The translations under genes and the position numbers were made by a program. Shown piece by piece: positions 53,533-63,047 of a stretch of 64,000 nt of DNA. The stretch covers positions 4,565,360 through 4,629,359 of the forward strand of contig KB235926.1 in NCBI GenBank assembly GCA_000332255.1, in the 5' to 3' direction. Numbering within the stretch: position 1 is the first letter of the stretch; every line of letters begins with the position of its first letter. The DNA comes from a cyanobacterium PCC 7702 (lineage in GTDB: Bacteria > Cyanobacteriota > Cyanobacteriia > Cyanobacteriales > Nostocaceae). Under the pieces are notes generated by a model. That model made no database searches and was not told where the DNA came from. It saw nothing but the letters and a program-made list of their open reading frames with translations.

Positions 53533-54746
53533 TGGTATATCAACCACCAGCAGGAGCAAGGGACTTATTACCCCTAGATGTAGCTCAAAAACGCTGGATC
53601 GAAGAAAGACTGCAACAAGTATTTCACCGTTGGGGATACCACAGAATTATCACCTCAACCATAGAACGAATGGATACGCTAATGGCGGGAGGTGCAATTC
53701 CCCGACAAGCAGTGATTCAATTGCAAAATCCCGACCAGGAAGAATTAGGACTGCGTCCAGAGATGACAGCTTCCATCGCCCGTGCTGCTGTTACCCGCAT
53801 GGCAGGTGCAACCCTACCACAACGCTTGTACTACAATGCTAATGTTTTCCAGCGCTCCCCAGATTACCGACACAATCAACCCCAAGAATTTTACCAAGCA
53901 GGAGTAGAGTTGCTAGGTAGTGGTGGTTTGCTTGCTGATGCAGAAGTGTTGTTTTTAATAGCAGATTGCTTGCAAGCTCTATGTCTGAACCAGTGGCATT
54001 TAATTTTGGGCGAAGCGGGAATTACACGCTCGCTTCTAGATGCTTTTCCTAGCGATTTACGCTCAATAGTTCGCAACGCGATCGCCCACCTAGATCTAGT
54101 CACCATCGAAAACTTACCCTTGAGCGAATCATTGCGACAACGAGCACGCACAATTTTGGATCTTCGAGGTCACAGCGCGGATGTGATCCAAAAAATCAAT
54201 ACTCTTGATTTAGATCCTTTACAGCAACAAAAGGTGAATAACCTCAAATCCTTGCTAGATTTACTCGCACATCGCAGCAATTTTCCGCTGATTTTAGATC
54301 TGAGTCTCATCCAAACTTTTGATTACTATACCGGTATTGCTTTTGAAGTGGTTAGCAATACCAAAACTGGAGTGCAAGTTGTGGGACGGGGTGGTCGCTA
54401 CGATCGACTTTTGGCTTTGTATCATCCCCAAGGAGAAAATATACCCGGAATTGGTTTTACTTTTTTTCTGGAAAATTTATACCAAGCTATTGCTGATTCT
54501 CCGCAATTACCTCAAAGCATACCTGCAACTAACTGGCTAGTAGTAGCAGAAAACAGCAGCGCCTACGCCAGTGCCTTTGCTTACGCTCGAAAACTCCGTG
54601 ATTCTTCCCACCTCGTACGGGTAGAAATGGATTTGGGAGGTAGGAGCGCAAATGAAATACGACAGTATGCACGCGATCGCTGCATTGCTCAAATTGCTTG
54701 GGTTAAAGCTGATGGTTCAATTGAAATCGAATCTACAATGCTATAA
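53532..54746 (+). CDS. hisZ: ATP phosphoribosyltransferase regulatory subunit
   Basis: HisZ is a HisRS-like protein without tRNA charging activity that partners short-form HisG in the first step of histidine synthesis. The 404 residues begin with MVYQPPAGARDLLPLDVAQK (1-20), and have QLRPEMTASIAR-like LRPEMTASIARAAVTRM (about 75-91), YNANVFQRS (about 99-107) and FDYYTGIAFEVV (about 260-271). The C-terminal anticodon domain of HisRS is reduced. hisG is not in the window. The ATG overlaps the DnaJ/TPR gene stop. The convergent AI-2E gene begins seven bases after its stop. Confidence 0.93.
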   Translation: MVYQPPAGARDLLPLDVAQKRWIEERLQQVFHRWGYHRIITSTIERMDTLMAGGAIPRQAVIQLQNPDQEELGLRPEMTASIARAAVTRMAGATLPQRLYYNANVFQRSPDYRHNQPQEFYQAGVELLGSGGLLADAEVLFLIADCLQALCLNQWHLILGEAGITRSLLDAFPSDLRSIVRNAIAHLDLVTIENLPLSESLRQRARTILDLRGHSADVIQKINTLDLDPLQQQKVNNLKSLLDLLAHRSNFPLILDLSLIQTFDYYTGIAFEVVSNTKTGVQVVGRGGRYDRLLALYHPQGENIPGIGFTFFLENLYQAIADSPQLPQSIPATNWLVVAENSSAYASAFAYARKLRDSSHLVRVEMDLGGRSANEIRQYARDRCIAQIAWVKADGSIEIESTML

Positions 54747-54753
54747 GCCAGAC

Positions 54754-55851
54754 TTAACATTTTTCTATTTTTTGATCTGGGACTGCACTTGCTTGCGATT
54801 CCCCAGTCTTTAATTTCTCAAATCTTCCCTCCCGCCAGCTATCTCCAACACTTTTAATAAAACTCGCTAAAGGAATTGCTATTAGCAACCCTAACAAACC
54901 TCCCAATTTTGCCCCTAAAAGCAAGGAAATTACCACCCATACTGGATTTAAACCAGTTAAATTACCAAGAAGACGAGGAGCAACAAAATTAGAATTAAAC
55001 TGGTCAATTGCTACTGTTACAACTAAAACTTCTACTCCTAACCAAAAATTGTTTAGTGCCACCAAAGAGCTAACTATACCAATTCCTATTCCCGTACCAA
55101 AAGGAAATAAAGCAAAAAAACCAATTACTAAACCAAATAATAAACTTAAAGGAACTTGCAATGCTAAAAATGCCAAGGTAATTCCTGTGGCTAATATTGT
55201 TGCTAAACTGATTTGACCGAGAAAATAATTTTGAAAATCCTCCCGCAGCGATTGACGAATGTACGTTCCGATGTGAGGCGGAAACCATAAAAAAATTCCG
55301 TCCCAGATATACTCTCCATTCAAGACTAAGTAGAAAGTTAATACTACCGTGAGCAAAACATTAACAAGACTGCCAATTGTATCTAATGCAAAACTCAGTA
55401 TTCTACCTGTCAAATTTTGAATTTGAGTTGAGATGCGGTCCAGAAGCTGGGGTAACAACCCACTTAAATTCACCGGTAACTGTTGCGCGATCGCCCAGTT
55501 TTGTAGAGCTTGCAACTGCTGACTACCAGAATCGATCCAGCTGGGCAAAATGTTAGCTAGTTCGTTAAGCTGCTGTAAAATTAACGGTACTAAAGTAACG
55601 CCTAAAGCCACCAAGAGCACCGCAGTTAACAATAAGGCCACGGAAACTGCGACATTGCGTTTTATCCCTTGTTTTTGAAAAAATCGGATTGGATAATCCA
55701 AAATAAAAGCTAGCAAGATAGCAGAAATAAAAATACTGACCAATGGCTGAAAATACTTAATTACCTGAAGTAATAACCAGCCATTAAGAATTACAAGTGG
55801 AAATGCCAAACCTAAAGTTAACCATCGCGGTAGTTTGTTTGTTGATTGCAT
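54754..55851 (-). CDS. AI-2E family transporter (PerM/YhhT-like)
   Basis: The 365-residue protein has seven to eight membrane spans, including LGLAFPLVILNGWLLLQVI near the start, and the family's long helical loop (about 110-160). It also has the DQFNSNFVAPRLLGNLTGLN motif (about 275-294), which is typical of the group. Relatives export autoinducer-2 or act as Na+/H+ exchangers; most have no known substrate. I chose ATG 55851. The frame is open to 55998, but this would overlap the Nudix gene and gives a non-family start. It lies 11 bases after the Nudix gene, so the two are likely cotranscribed. Confidence 0.85.
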   Translation of the reverse strand: MQSTNKLPRWLTLGLAFPLVILNGWLLLQVIKYFQPLVSIFISAILLAFILDYPIRFFQKQGIKRNVAVSVALLLTAVLLVALGVTLVPLILQQLNELANILPSWIDSGSQQLQALQNWAIAQQLPVNLSGLLPQLLDRISTQIQNLTGRILSFALDTIGSLVNVLLTVVLTFYLVLNGEYIWDGIFLWFPPHIGTYIRQSLREDFQNYFLGQISLATILATGITLAFLALQVPLSLLFGLVIGFFALFPFGTGIGIGIVSSLVALNNFWLGVEVLVVTVAIDQFNSNFVAPRLLGNLTGLNPVWVVISLLLGAKLGGLLGLLIAIPLASFIKSVGDSWREGRFEKLKTGESQASAVPDQKIEKC

Positions 55852-55862
55852 GGCGCTAACTG

Positions 55863-56291
55863 TTACACATGAATTTGCTGCATAAAATCTAACAAGATGC
55901 GCTGATGTACCTTTCCTAAAGGTCGGACTTGTCCTGCTGCTATTGAGTAACAGCTTCCCTGGATGATGTCTTTTGGCGTCAATAAACCCATATCCCAACC
56001 TTCGTTGAGAACAAGTCGGTCTAATTCCACCAAAAGTGGCGCGTGAAAGACGTGACGAATTGCTCTATCATCACCATAACAGCCAAACTTATCAAATTTT
56101 TGTGGAAGCTCGTAGTTGATTTCTTCTCGAATTTCTCGCCTCAGTGCTACCTCTGGAGTCTCACCGAGTTCGATGTGTCCGCCAAATAATCCCCAATGAC
56201 CGGGATAAAGAATAGTAGGAATATTATCCCGCAGTTGCATGAGAAATTTGTTTTCTTGATAAAGAATCGCGATCGCTACTTCAGCTACCAT
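55863..56291 (-). CDS. Nudix hydrolase
   Basis: This 142-residue Nudix protein has the box GGHIELGETPEVALRREI followed by REEIN (about 37-60). The G-x5-E-x7-REUxEE part is intact, with Asn in place of the last Gly. Such enzymes hydrolyse nucleoside diphosphates linked to another group; the substrate is not predictable here. The C-terminal half is unlike MutT (GWDMGLLTPKDII). It precedes the AI-2E gene by 11 bases. A terminator-like hairpin lies upstream, which separates it from the lipoprotein gene. Confidence 0.88.
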   Translation of the reverse strand: MVAEVAIAILYQENKFLMQLRDNIPTILYPGHWGLFGGHIELGETPEVALRREIREEINYELPQKFDKFGCYGDDRAIRHVFHAPLLVELDRLVLNEGWDMGLLTPKDIIQGSCYSIAAGQVRPLGKVHQRILLDFMQQIHV

Positions 56292-56326
56292 ATTTTCTAT
56301 TTTTTTCTTGTTTGCTACTAACTAAT

Positions 56327-56359
56327 AAAAGCCCCTGCTGTGCAAGGCAAGGGCTTTTT
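56327..56359. terminator. Bidirectional terminator after the sunset-domain gene
   Basis: AAAAGCCC (56327-56334) pairs perfectly with GGGCTTTT (56351-56358), with T runs on both strands. It closes the minus-strand lipoprotein gene that stops at 56388. Confidence 0.75.
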
Positions 56360-56387
56360 ACCTATTTAGCTCTCAAAAAAAACCTCA

Positions 56388-56776
56388 CTATTTGGGAGCA
56401 CGAAAGCCAGCTTTTGTCGCTGTTGCTACATCTGTAAAGCAGATATCGGGCTTGACCTTTTCGTAGTCTGGGGATTTGGGAACGTGATAAATATTGCCTC
56501 TTTTTACCGTAGTTTTACCTTTGACAGGAGCATTTTTCGGACAGGTAGTTTCATTTGTAGGAAGAACACCTAACTTTTTCGCTTCTGCTGAAAGGGTTGC
56601 TTTGCTCGTAGCGCCGGTAGTTGTTGTTTTGTTCACACCAGGTGAAGTTGCAGCGACGGGACTAGTGGGTGTTTGTGTTGTAGCAGACTCCTCACCTTTT
56701 TTCCACAGCTGGAGAGGAATAAAACGGCGACAAAGGCGATCGCCACAGTGGAACGATGATTGAGTAGATTTTTCAT
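56388..56776 (-). pseudogene. Sunset-domain lipoprotein gene, split by a -1 frame change
   Basis: The first frame (ATG 56776) encodes a clean lipoprotein signal: MKNLLNHRSTVAIAFVAV, then LFLSSCGKK with lipobox LSSC. Read straight on, it ends at TGA (56635-56633) after 47 codons. The -1 frame, entered at the A6 run (56697-56702), continues GEESATTQTPTSP, a Thr/Pro-rich linker, and then a sunset-like domain. That domain has CPKNAPVKGK, GNIYHVPKSPDYEKVKPDIC and AGFRAPK (about 75-129 of the joined protein). Joined, the product is 129 residues: secreted, lipid-anchored. The slip site is the A_AAA_AAG heptamer in the correct phase, so this may be programmed frameshifting, transcript slippage, a real mutation or a sequencing error. 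The sunset domain is a small fold found at the end of secreted nucleases and wall proteins; function unknown. Confidence 0.7.
56696..56702 (-). promoter_or_regulatory. Slippery heptamer A_AAA_AAG
   Basis: In the zero frame the codons are GGA AAA AAG. A -1 slip changes the next codon from GTG to GGT and enters exactly the frame that encodes the rest of the lipoprotein. This is the heptamer used by dnaX in E. coli. I see no clear stimulatory stem downstream. Confidence 0.5.
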
Positions 56777-56823
56777 AAATTTAGTGATTCTCCTCCCTCA
56801 AGAACATGCGAGCACAATGCTTT

Positions 56824-57168
56824 TTAACCCACGGTCACTTGCGTAGTGTCTACATCTTTTGCGCCGCTTACACCCCTAGCTATTTCTACCATTTTGTCTA
56901 AAATATCTTGACTGGGAACTTGCCCTTTTAAAACAACTGTGCTGCCTAGTTGTGCAACGTATAAGCTGTTAATATCATCAAAATCAGGGTTTTCATCAAA
57001 AGCTAAAGCTACCCGTTTGGCAAGTCCGCTTTGATCGTACTCTCCATTCAATCCTACTCGCTCGGGAGGAATTTCTTCACCGTTGCTGCTGTCCTCGCTG
57101 GTGGGTGTAGGATTAACTTGAGCGTCTGCGGGTTTTTCTATACCAAATAGTCTTTGCAACCAACCCAT
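56824..57168 (-). CDS. BON-domain-like protein
   Basis: This 114-residue protein starts MGWLQRLFGIEKPADAQ, then has an acidic Ser/Glu linker (about 22-40). A BON-like domain (about 45-114) follows, with LAKRVALAFDENPDFDDINS (about 49-68), VVLKGQVPSQDILDKMVEI and GAKDVDTTQV near the end. BON domains bind phospholipid or other surfaces and are often next to LysM or OsmY-like proteins. No signal peptide is seen, so it is probably cytoplasmic or at the membrane. It lies 47 bases upstream of the sunset-domain gene on the same strand and may be its operon partner. Confidence 0.75.
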   Translation of the reverse strand: MGWLQRLFGIEKPADAQVNPTPTSEDSSNGEEIPPERVGLNGEYDQSGLAKRVALAFDENPDFDDINSLYVAQLGSTVVLKGQVPSQDILDKMVEIARGVSGAKDVDTTQVTVG

Positions 57169-57421
57169 AAATTTTCGCTCCTTTTAATACACCAATAAAA
57201 AGAATATTTTTTGCTTGTCAGCCACGAATTCTATCTTATACGTAAGTAATTTTGCACAATTTATTTATTAATTATTTTGTTTGATTGGGCGATCGCTTTC
57301 ATTCAGCCATCGATTCATACTTCAAATATAATTGATGCTTATTTTTAGCAAGCAAATTCTTAAAATATCTCTATATCCAAAAGCTGTTTATCCTTTTCCA
57401 GATTGCTAATTACTGTTGCTT

Positions 57422-58723
57422 TTAGTGACTTAATTTTTCGATCAAATCCGAGCCCACAATCACGGTAACATCAGATAAAATGTCTCCCACAGAGGCAACC
57501 TGTACTTCACCGATACCGAGTATACTACTAACGGCATTAGCCGCGTCGGGATTGCCGTGTTCAGCAATAATTTGAGTTTTTCTACCGTAATCTACCTCTG
57601 TATCAATTTCATGATTGGTTAGATAAGTGTTGCGAAAACCGTGTCCTCGCAGAAAAGAGACTACTTTTTCTCCATCTTCCGGTTTTCCTGTAGCATTGGC
57701 TACAGCTATTTTTAATGTTCGCGGAGGGGATAAATTTGTATCTGACCTGGCAATGGGGGCTGTTTCAACTCCAAAGTAGCGAGATAAAATTTCCCTGGTG
57801 GCATCAAAGTTACAAATCCAATAGCTAAGGCGGTATTCATCTTTGCGACTGAAGCGTCCGGGGAGCATGATGGAATGAAATTGACGGCGATCGCTAGTCA
57901 ATAAAGCTTGAGCAACCGCCAACATTTCTTCCACAGATAAATCCGTATCTACGTTTTCTTTGACTACCTGAAGAATTTGAGGTATTTTGGGTATAGTTGT
58001 TGGTTGAAGCAGTACGTGTAATATTTCCTTAAGGACTTCTTGTTGTCTTTGCACGCGACCGATATCGCCCAACGCATCGTGGCGAAAGCGGACATATTCT
58101 TGTAAGTGCTGTCCGTTTAATTTCTGTCTCCCAGGGGAAAAGTGAATGTTCAGATGCTGGGTTTTATCCGTGTAATCCATTTTTTTGGGAATATTGACTT
58201 CCACTCCTCCCAACGCGTCTACCAAGCGGATAAATCCTTCCGTATCAATTCGTATATAGCGGTCAATAGAAACTCCTTGCAATAACTCACTGACGGTCTG
58301 AGCGGCTAACTTTGCTCCTCCCCGGGGATTAGCATCATTGATTTTATCAATTCCTACACCCGGCAGTTGCACCAGTGTATCTCTGGGAATGGATAGAACA
58401 TTAACTTGATGAGCTTGCGGTACCAATCGCACTAATAACATTGTGTCGCTGTTACCTGCAAATGCTTCTTCCGGAGTATAGTGCTGTTTGTGGGGATGAC
58501 CAGAATTATCAATTCCGAGAACTAAAATGTTAACGGGATGTTCTAGAGTAGCCGGGACGATCGCGCCTTTGGTAAGGTTAGTTTGACTATGGGATAATAC
58601 AGAAAAGCTATCTTGATTTTTCAGGGGAGTTAAAGTTCTTAACCAAGCAAAAATTTTTCCTAAAATTAAAAATATTAGAACTAAAGTTATTAAAAATAAC
58701 GGCTGTCCTAAGAGTTTAAGCAT
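57422..58723 (-). CDS. LytR-CpsA-Psr family glycopolymer transferase
   Basis: The 433-residue protein has an N-terminal membrane anchor (LFLITLVLIFLILGKIFAWL, about 9-28). The LCP domain (about 60-270) shows VNILVLGIDNSG (about 64-75), NSDTMLLVRLVPQAHQVNVL (about 90-109), IPRDTLVQLPGVG and the Arg/Asp residues in EYVRFRHDALGDIGRVQRQQ. A LytR_C domain follows (about 335-430). LCP enzymes attach undecaprenyl-linked glycopolymers to peptidoglycan or protein at the outer face of the plasma membrane. The exopolysaccharide island lies more than 20 kb away, so a link is only possible. It faces away from uppP across a 393-base gap. Confidence 0.9.
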   Translation of the reverse strand: MLKLLGQPLFLITLVLIFLILGKIFAWLRTLTPLKNQDSFSVLSHSQTNLTKGAIVPATLEHPVNILVLGIDNSGHPHKQHYTPEEAFAGNSDTMLLVRLVPQAHQVNVLSIPRDTLVQLPGVGIDKINDANPRGGAKLAAQTVSELLQGVSIDRYIRIDTEGFIRLVDALGGVEVNIPKKMDYTDKTQHLNIHFSPGRQKLNGQHLQEYVRFRHDALGDIGRVQRQQEVLKEILHVLLQPTTIPKIPQILQVVKENVDTDLSVEEMLAVAQALLTSDRRQFHSIMLPGRFSRKDEYRLSYWICNFDATREILSRYFGVETAPIARSDTNLSPPRTLKIAVANATGKPEDGEKVVSFLRGHGFRNTYLTNHEIDTEVDYGRKTQIIAEHGNPDAANAVSSILGIGEVQVASVGDILSDVTVIVGSDLIEKLSH

Positions 58724-59116
58724 CCAGGACTTTTTTTTGGCTGCATCCTCCTCACCCCTACACTTTGATTTTTTTCAAAGATTCATTACAAAAATTCTAT
58801 CTACAGATACAACGGGAAAAAATTTAGTTTCTGCCTGCAAGTCGCCTCTTGTAGCAGTATTGTCCTTCTGGAACTGCAGATTTATTGTAGCAATAGTTAC
58901 CTATTCTTCTAGTGCCAATATAGTCTGCTGAGGCGGAAATTTAAGCTCTACATATATAGCAAAATATGGTCCGAAATTGCTGAAAAATAATTAAATCTTA
59001 ATATTGCTATGGTTGAGCGTCATACTAACGTCATCTCCCGGTCATGAAAATGACATTACCGTAAGCTAAGTTGTGTTTTAATTTCTGCCGACAAATTCCG
59101 TGAGAGCAAGTAAACT
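58724..59116. other. Intergenic region between LCP and uppP genes
   Basis: Nearly 400 bases, divergent promoters expected. A small stem GTCAT-GAAA-ATGAC (59041-59054) with a GNRA-type loop is the only structure I note. No gene. Confidence 0.4.
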
Positions 59117-60016
59117 ATGCTACCTCTAATCCTAGGGACTGCAAGCTGTAGCAATGCTAGCGAAGTAAATTTGAACTTTGCCAACATGAGTTGGATAGAA
59201 ATGATATTTTTAGGGATTGTTCAGGGAATTACGGAATTATTGCCAATCAGCAGTACTGCTCATTTAAGGGTAGTACCAGCTTTGTTTGGATGGCAAGATC
59301 CAGGTTCTGCTTTTTCAGCTGCAATGCAACTAGCTAGTTTGACAGCTGTGTTGGTCTACTTTTGGCAAGATTTAAAAAAATTAGCAGCTAAGACCATCAC
59401 AGCAGTGATCGAACAGGATTATCAATCAAGTTCTTTGCGGTTGACGCTGGGTTTGTTGCTGGGAACTTTACCAATAATTGTGGCTGGTGTTTTACTCAAA
59501 CCAGTTCTAAACGCCTGTAACTCGCCTATACGCAGTCTGACAGTGATAGGATGGGCCTGTATTGTTATGTCGGTATTGTTGGCGATCGCCGAAAAACAAG
59601 GAAGGCGCGATCGCACCATTGAAAAACTCACCCTTTGGGACGGAATTTGGGTAGGAATAGCACAAGCTTTTGCTCTTATTCCCGGCGTTTCTCGTTCTGG
59701 TTCCACTCTGACTGCGGGATTGTTCTTGGGTATGGAGCGAGAAACCGCGGCAAGATTTTCTTTTTTATTGGGTTTGCCGGCAATAATTTTAGCAGGGGCG
59801 GTGGAAATTCACACCCTTATGCAGGCAGGTTTGAGTGCAGCTGGCTGGTTAACATTGCTTGTTGGGCTGACTTGTGCTAGTCTTTCTGCGTTTTTGGCCA
59901 TTTGGGGACTTTTACATTATTTAGAAAAACGCAGTACCTGGATATTTGTTTTCTACCGCTTGATTATGGGTGTGTTTTTGATAGTTGCGGCAACCGCGGG
60001 TTGGTTGCCAAATTAG
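59117..60016 (+). CDS. uppP: Undecaprenyl-diphosphate phosphatase
   Basis: UppP (BacA) dephosphorylates undecaprenyl diphosphate, recycling the lipid carrier for peptidoglycan and other glycans. The 299 residues have the first catalytic motif GIVQGITELLPISSTAHLRV (about 34-53) and the second motif IPGVSRSGSTLTAGLFLGME (about 190-209). Several spans lie between and after them. The N-terminus before about residue 24 is signal-like, and an ATG at residue 24 (NMSWIEMI) is another possible start. The length with it is close to the cyanobacterial norm. It is a single gene converging on an OB-fold lipoprotein gene. Confidence 0.92.
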   Translation: MLPLILGTASCSNASEVNLNFANMSWIEMIFLGIVQGITELLPISSTAHLRVVPALFGWQDPGSAFSAAMQLASLTAVLVYFWQDLKKLAAKTITAVIEQDYQSSSLRLTLGLLLGTLPIIVAGVLLKPVLNACNSPIRSLTVIGWACIVMSVLLAIAEKQGRRDRTIEKLTLWDGIWVGIAQAFALIPGVSRSGSTLTAGLFLGMERETAARFSFLLGLPAIILAGAVEIHTLMQAGLSAAGWLTLLVGLTCASLSAFLAIWGLLHYLEKRSTWIFVFYRLIMGVFLIVAATAGWLPN

Positions 60017-60055
60017 TATATTCTTGAGGTTGCTGACAACAGCGAGCCCCCATTA

Positions 60056-60445
60056 TTACTCTTCTTCTAAGTATATTTCCCCCGAATCTTTGTTTGCCGT
60101 TATGGGTATGGGCTGATAGCGAACTTTACCTTTGATCACCACTTGCTCTCCCTTTTGCACGTGAGTTTGAGCAGTAATAACCCATATTTTCCCTGTCGAG
60201 TCATTAACCAAATACGCTTGTCGCTTGAGCAGGGGAACTTTCCTCTCTACCTTACCTTGAATGTAGACTGTGGCGTTGAAATTTTTTTGTAATTGTAATT
60301 CTCGAACAGAAGTAACATTTGCTCCTAGGGCTTTCACATTATCAAAACTAAACTGACTGCAGCTAACTAATCCCGTCCCCAAAAAGCACGTCAATCCCAA
60401 AGAATACACCGTAAAATTCAGGAATTTTTTTGTTGCTTGTAGCAT
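60056..60445 (-). CDS. OB-fold lipoprotein of unknown function
   Basis: This 129-residue protein has a lipoprotein signal (FLNFTVYSLGLTCFLGTGLV, then SCS; lipobox LVSC near residue 29). A BOF/OB-fold-like domain follows (about 50-125): ATVYIQGKVERKVPLL (about 58-73), YLVNDSTGKIWVIT (about 77-90) and KGEQVVIKGKVRYQPIPI (about 96-113). I chose ATG 60445; the open frame to 60598 gives no signal peptide. It would be bound in the periplasm. Convergent with uppP. No function known. Confidence 0.7.
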   Translation of the reverse strand: MLQATKKFLNFTVYSLGLTCFLGTGLVSCSQFSFDNVKALGANVTSVRELQLQKNFNATVYIQGKVERKVPLLKRQAYLVNDSTGKIWVITAQTHVQKGEQVVIKGKVRYQPIPITANKDSGEIYLEEE

Positions 60446-60856
60446 AAAAAATACCTTTTGAGAAAATTTTGGCATCAGCAGTCGAGGAGTCGCAACACCA
60501 ACAGGAGTAACTTTGGTGTCAAAATAAAGACCGCTACGCACAAGGGAAAGCTGGCAACCAACCTCAACTTCCGTCAAAAGTGAGAAATATACTCCCAACT
60601 ACAGCAATCAATCTGAGAAGATAAAGATAGCAATTTGATTAGTTTTGTGAAGTAGGAGGTTTGGGTTGTAATCGTGCTGTGTGGTTGTTAATGGATTTGC
60701 TGTGACAAATCAGCTGTCAACCAATAACTATTCACAACCTTAACTAAAATTCTCACAACTAACCGCATTCAACAGTGCTGGTTGAGATGCAGTTGGTGTA
60801 TCTATCTGCATGCAAGACCAAAGCAAGGGCTGTAGTTTCTCTCACATCTAAATGTA
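60446..60856. other. Intergenic region before folD
   Basis: About 410 bases with divergent promoters expected. I see no gene, no clear hairpin and no riboswitch-like pattern. Confidence 0.4.
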
Positions 60857-61753
60857 ATGGAAACAAAAACCGCTAAATTACTCCATGGAAAAGCAGTAGC
60901 TGCCAAAATTCAGCAACAGTTGGCTGCTGAAATTGCCAAATTACAACCCCAGGTAGGACGCCCACCTGGTTTAGCAGTACTAATGGTTGGCGACAATCCC
61001 GCCTCAGCAGCATACGTACGAGGGAAAGAACAAGCCTGCGCCAAAGTTGGTATTGCTTCCTTTGGCAAGCATTTCCCTACACAAACTACTCAAGCTGAAC
61101 TAGAGGAAGTGATTGACGCCCTCAACCGGGACCAACGAGTAGATGGTATTCTCGTGCAGCTACCCCTACCAAATCATTTAGATGCTGTTTCTCTGTTACA
61201 TCAAATTGACCCCAACAAAGATGCCGATGGATTACATCCGGTAAATTTAGGAAAATTAGTGCGGGGAGAACCTGGTTTGCGCAGCTGTACTCCAGCAGGA
61301 ATAATGCGCCTGCTGCAAGAGTACGAAATTTCCTTGGAGGGAAAACGGGCGACGGTAGTAGGACGCAGTATTTTGGTAGGGAAACCCTTGGCGTTAATGC
61401 TATTGGAAGCTGATGCAACAGTGGTAGTTGCTCACTCGCGATCGCCAAATTTAGCCGAACTGACCAAAAATGCTGATATTCTCATCGCAGCAGCAGGTCG
61501 TCCCGGACTAATTTCGGCAGAAATGGTGAAACCCGGGGCCGTTGTGGTAGATGTGGGCATAAATCGCATCACCGACAACAGTGGCAACAGTCGCTTAGTT
61601 GGAGATGTGCAGTTTGACTCGGTTGCTGGTGTGGCAGAATTCCTCACCCCAGTTCCTGGTGGTGTTGGTCCCATGACTGTAGCCATGCTATTGCAAAATA
61701 CTTTTTCTACTTATTTAAGGGCGACGAAAAAAATTGCCAATTTGAGTCTTTAA
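60857..61753 (+). CDS. folD: Methylenetetrahydrofolate dehydrogenase/cyclohydrolase
   Basis: FolD interconverts 5,10-methylene-, methenyl- and 10-formyl-tetrahydrofolate in the cytoplasm, using NADP. The 298 residues have [20 protein letters not shown] (about 36-55), the catalytic Lys in [11 protein letters not shown] (about 56-66) and [15 protein letters not shown] (about 95-109). NADP-binding [16 protein letters not shown] (about 172-187) and [18 protein letters not shown] (about 265-282) complete the pattern. The length is normal. It lies 125 bases before crtE on the same strand, the usual order in cyanobacteria. Confidence 0.96.
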   Translation: METKTAKLLHGKAVAAKIQQQLAAEIAKLQPQVGRPPGLAVLMVGDNPASAAYVRGKEQACAKVGIASFGKHFPTQTTQAELEEVIDALNRDQRVDGILVQLPLPNHLDAVSLLHQIDPNKDADGLHPVNLGKLVRGEPGLRSCTPAGIMRLLQEYEISLEGKRATVVGRSILVGKPLALMLLEADATVVVAHSRSPNLAELTKNADILIAAAGRPGLISAEMVKPGAVVVDVGINRITDNSGNSRLVGDVQFDSVAGVAEFLTPVPGGVGPMTVAMLLQNTFSTYLRATKKIANLSL

Positions 61754-61878
61754 TAAGAGTTTAACTCTAGTTAGCCAGAAACTATGCTTAGTTAAAAGTA
61801 CAGCTGAAATTCTCAATCTTAAATTCCCGCAGGCATTTAAAATTTTACATAAATAATAGAAGCATAAGGAAATTAGGA

Positions 61879-62805
61879 ATGGTAGCAGCGGATAACCTGA
61901 AACCGACTCCAAAACAAGCACATTTTGACCTCATTACTTATTTAAAAGAACGACAAAAGCTTTGTGAAGCAGCTCTGGAGAAGGCTGTTCCCATACGCTA
62001 CCCAGAAAAAATTTACGAAGCAATGCGCTACTCGCTGTTAGCGGGAGGTAAGCGCCTGCGTCCGATTCTCTGCCTGGCAAGCTGTGAAATGACTGGCGGT
62101 ACTATCGAAATGGCAATGCCAACTGCATGCGCTTTAGAAATGATCCACACCATGTCGTTAATTCACGACGATCTACCAGCAATGGATAACGATGATTTTC
62201 GACGTGGAAAGCTAACAAACCATAGAGTTTATGGCGAAGATGTAGCCATTTTAGCTGGGGATGGACTGTTAGCTTACGCTTTTGAGTATATCGCCTCTCA
62301 CACTAAAAACGTACCTCCCGAACGAGTATTGCAGGTTGTTGCTATTTTAGGACGTGCAGTAGGAGCGGCGGGATTGGTCGGCGGTCAAGTTGTAGATTTA
62401 GAATCGGAAGGAAAGTCAAATATTTCCGTAGAAACACTCAATTTTATTCACAACCACAAAACCGGAGCGCTCCTAAAAGCTTGTATTGTTTGTGGTGGCG
62501 TTCTCGCAGGAGCTTCAGAACAGCAGCTGCAAAGGCTGTCTCGCTATGCTCAAAACATTGGCTTAGCATTTCAAATCGTTGATGACATCCTAGACGTTAC
62601 CGCCACCCAAGAACAACTGGGTAAAACCGCAGGTAAAGACCAGAAAGCGAAAAAGGTGACTTATCCCAGCTTGTGGGGAATCGAAGAATCCCGAAAACAA
62701 GCCCAACAGCTTGTAGAGTCAGCCTGTGCGGAACTGGAACCCTTTGGAGAAGCAGCACAACCTTTGGTTGCACTGGCACATTTTATTACCAATCGCACTT
62801 ATTAA
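61879..62805 (+). CDS. crtE: Geranylgeranyl diphosphate synthase
   Basis: The 308-residue polyprenyl synthase condenses isopentenyl diphosphate to GGPP, which feeds carotenoids, chlorophyll tails and quinones. The first Asp-rich motif is [14 protein letters not shown] (about 95-108) and the second is [20 protein letters not shown] (about 234-253). [12 protein letters not shown] (about 56-67) is the IPP-binding loop. The residues before the first Asp-rich motif (MSLIH) suit a GGPP product. AGGAA/TTAGGA lies just upstream of the ATG. The divergent-PAP2 gene follows, as it often does in cyanobacteria. Confidence 0.94.
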   Translation: MVAADNLKPTPKQAHFDLITYLKERQKLCEAALEKAVPIRYPEKIYEAMRYSLLAGGKRLRPILCLASCEMTGGTIEMAMPTACALEMIHTMSLIHDDLPAMDNDDFRRGKLTNHRVYGEDVAILAGDGLLAYAFEYIASHTKNVPPERVLQVVAILGRAVGAAGLVGGQVVDLESEGKSNISVETLNFIHNHKTGALLKACIVCGGVLAGASEQQLQRLSRYAQNIGLAFQIVDDILDVTATQEQLGKTAGKDQKAKKVTYPSLWGIEESRKQAQQLVESACAELEPFGEAAQPLVALAHFITNRTY

Positions 62806-63047
62806 ATTCATAATTGAATTTAGCAAAGGCTCTTTGGCCCGATTTTTGGTGTCCGCAAGTGCACCCGCTAGCTGATGGGTAAAAAAAGAAAGAAAGCACG
62901 GTCCAGACGCCAAAGATGATTTTTTGCTCGGTACCTTCAGATTGGTTTTTCCGCTTATACCAACTAATGGAATTTGAGGATGGCATTATTTGCTTTTTCC
63001 TTTGATCTGAAACTGTTTTTGATGTTTGTTAACCGAACCCAAATACC

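Noticed and set aside
56388-56636. Separate 82-codon gene starting at GTG 56636
   Set aside because: That start is inside a Thr/Pro linker, and a lipoprotein signal lies just upstream in the +1 frame; a split single gene explains it better.
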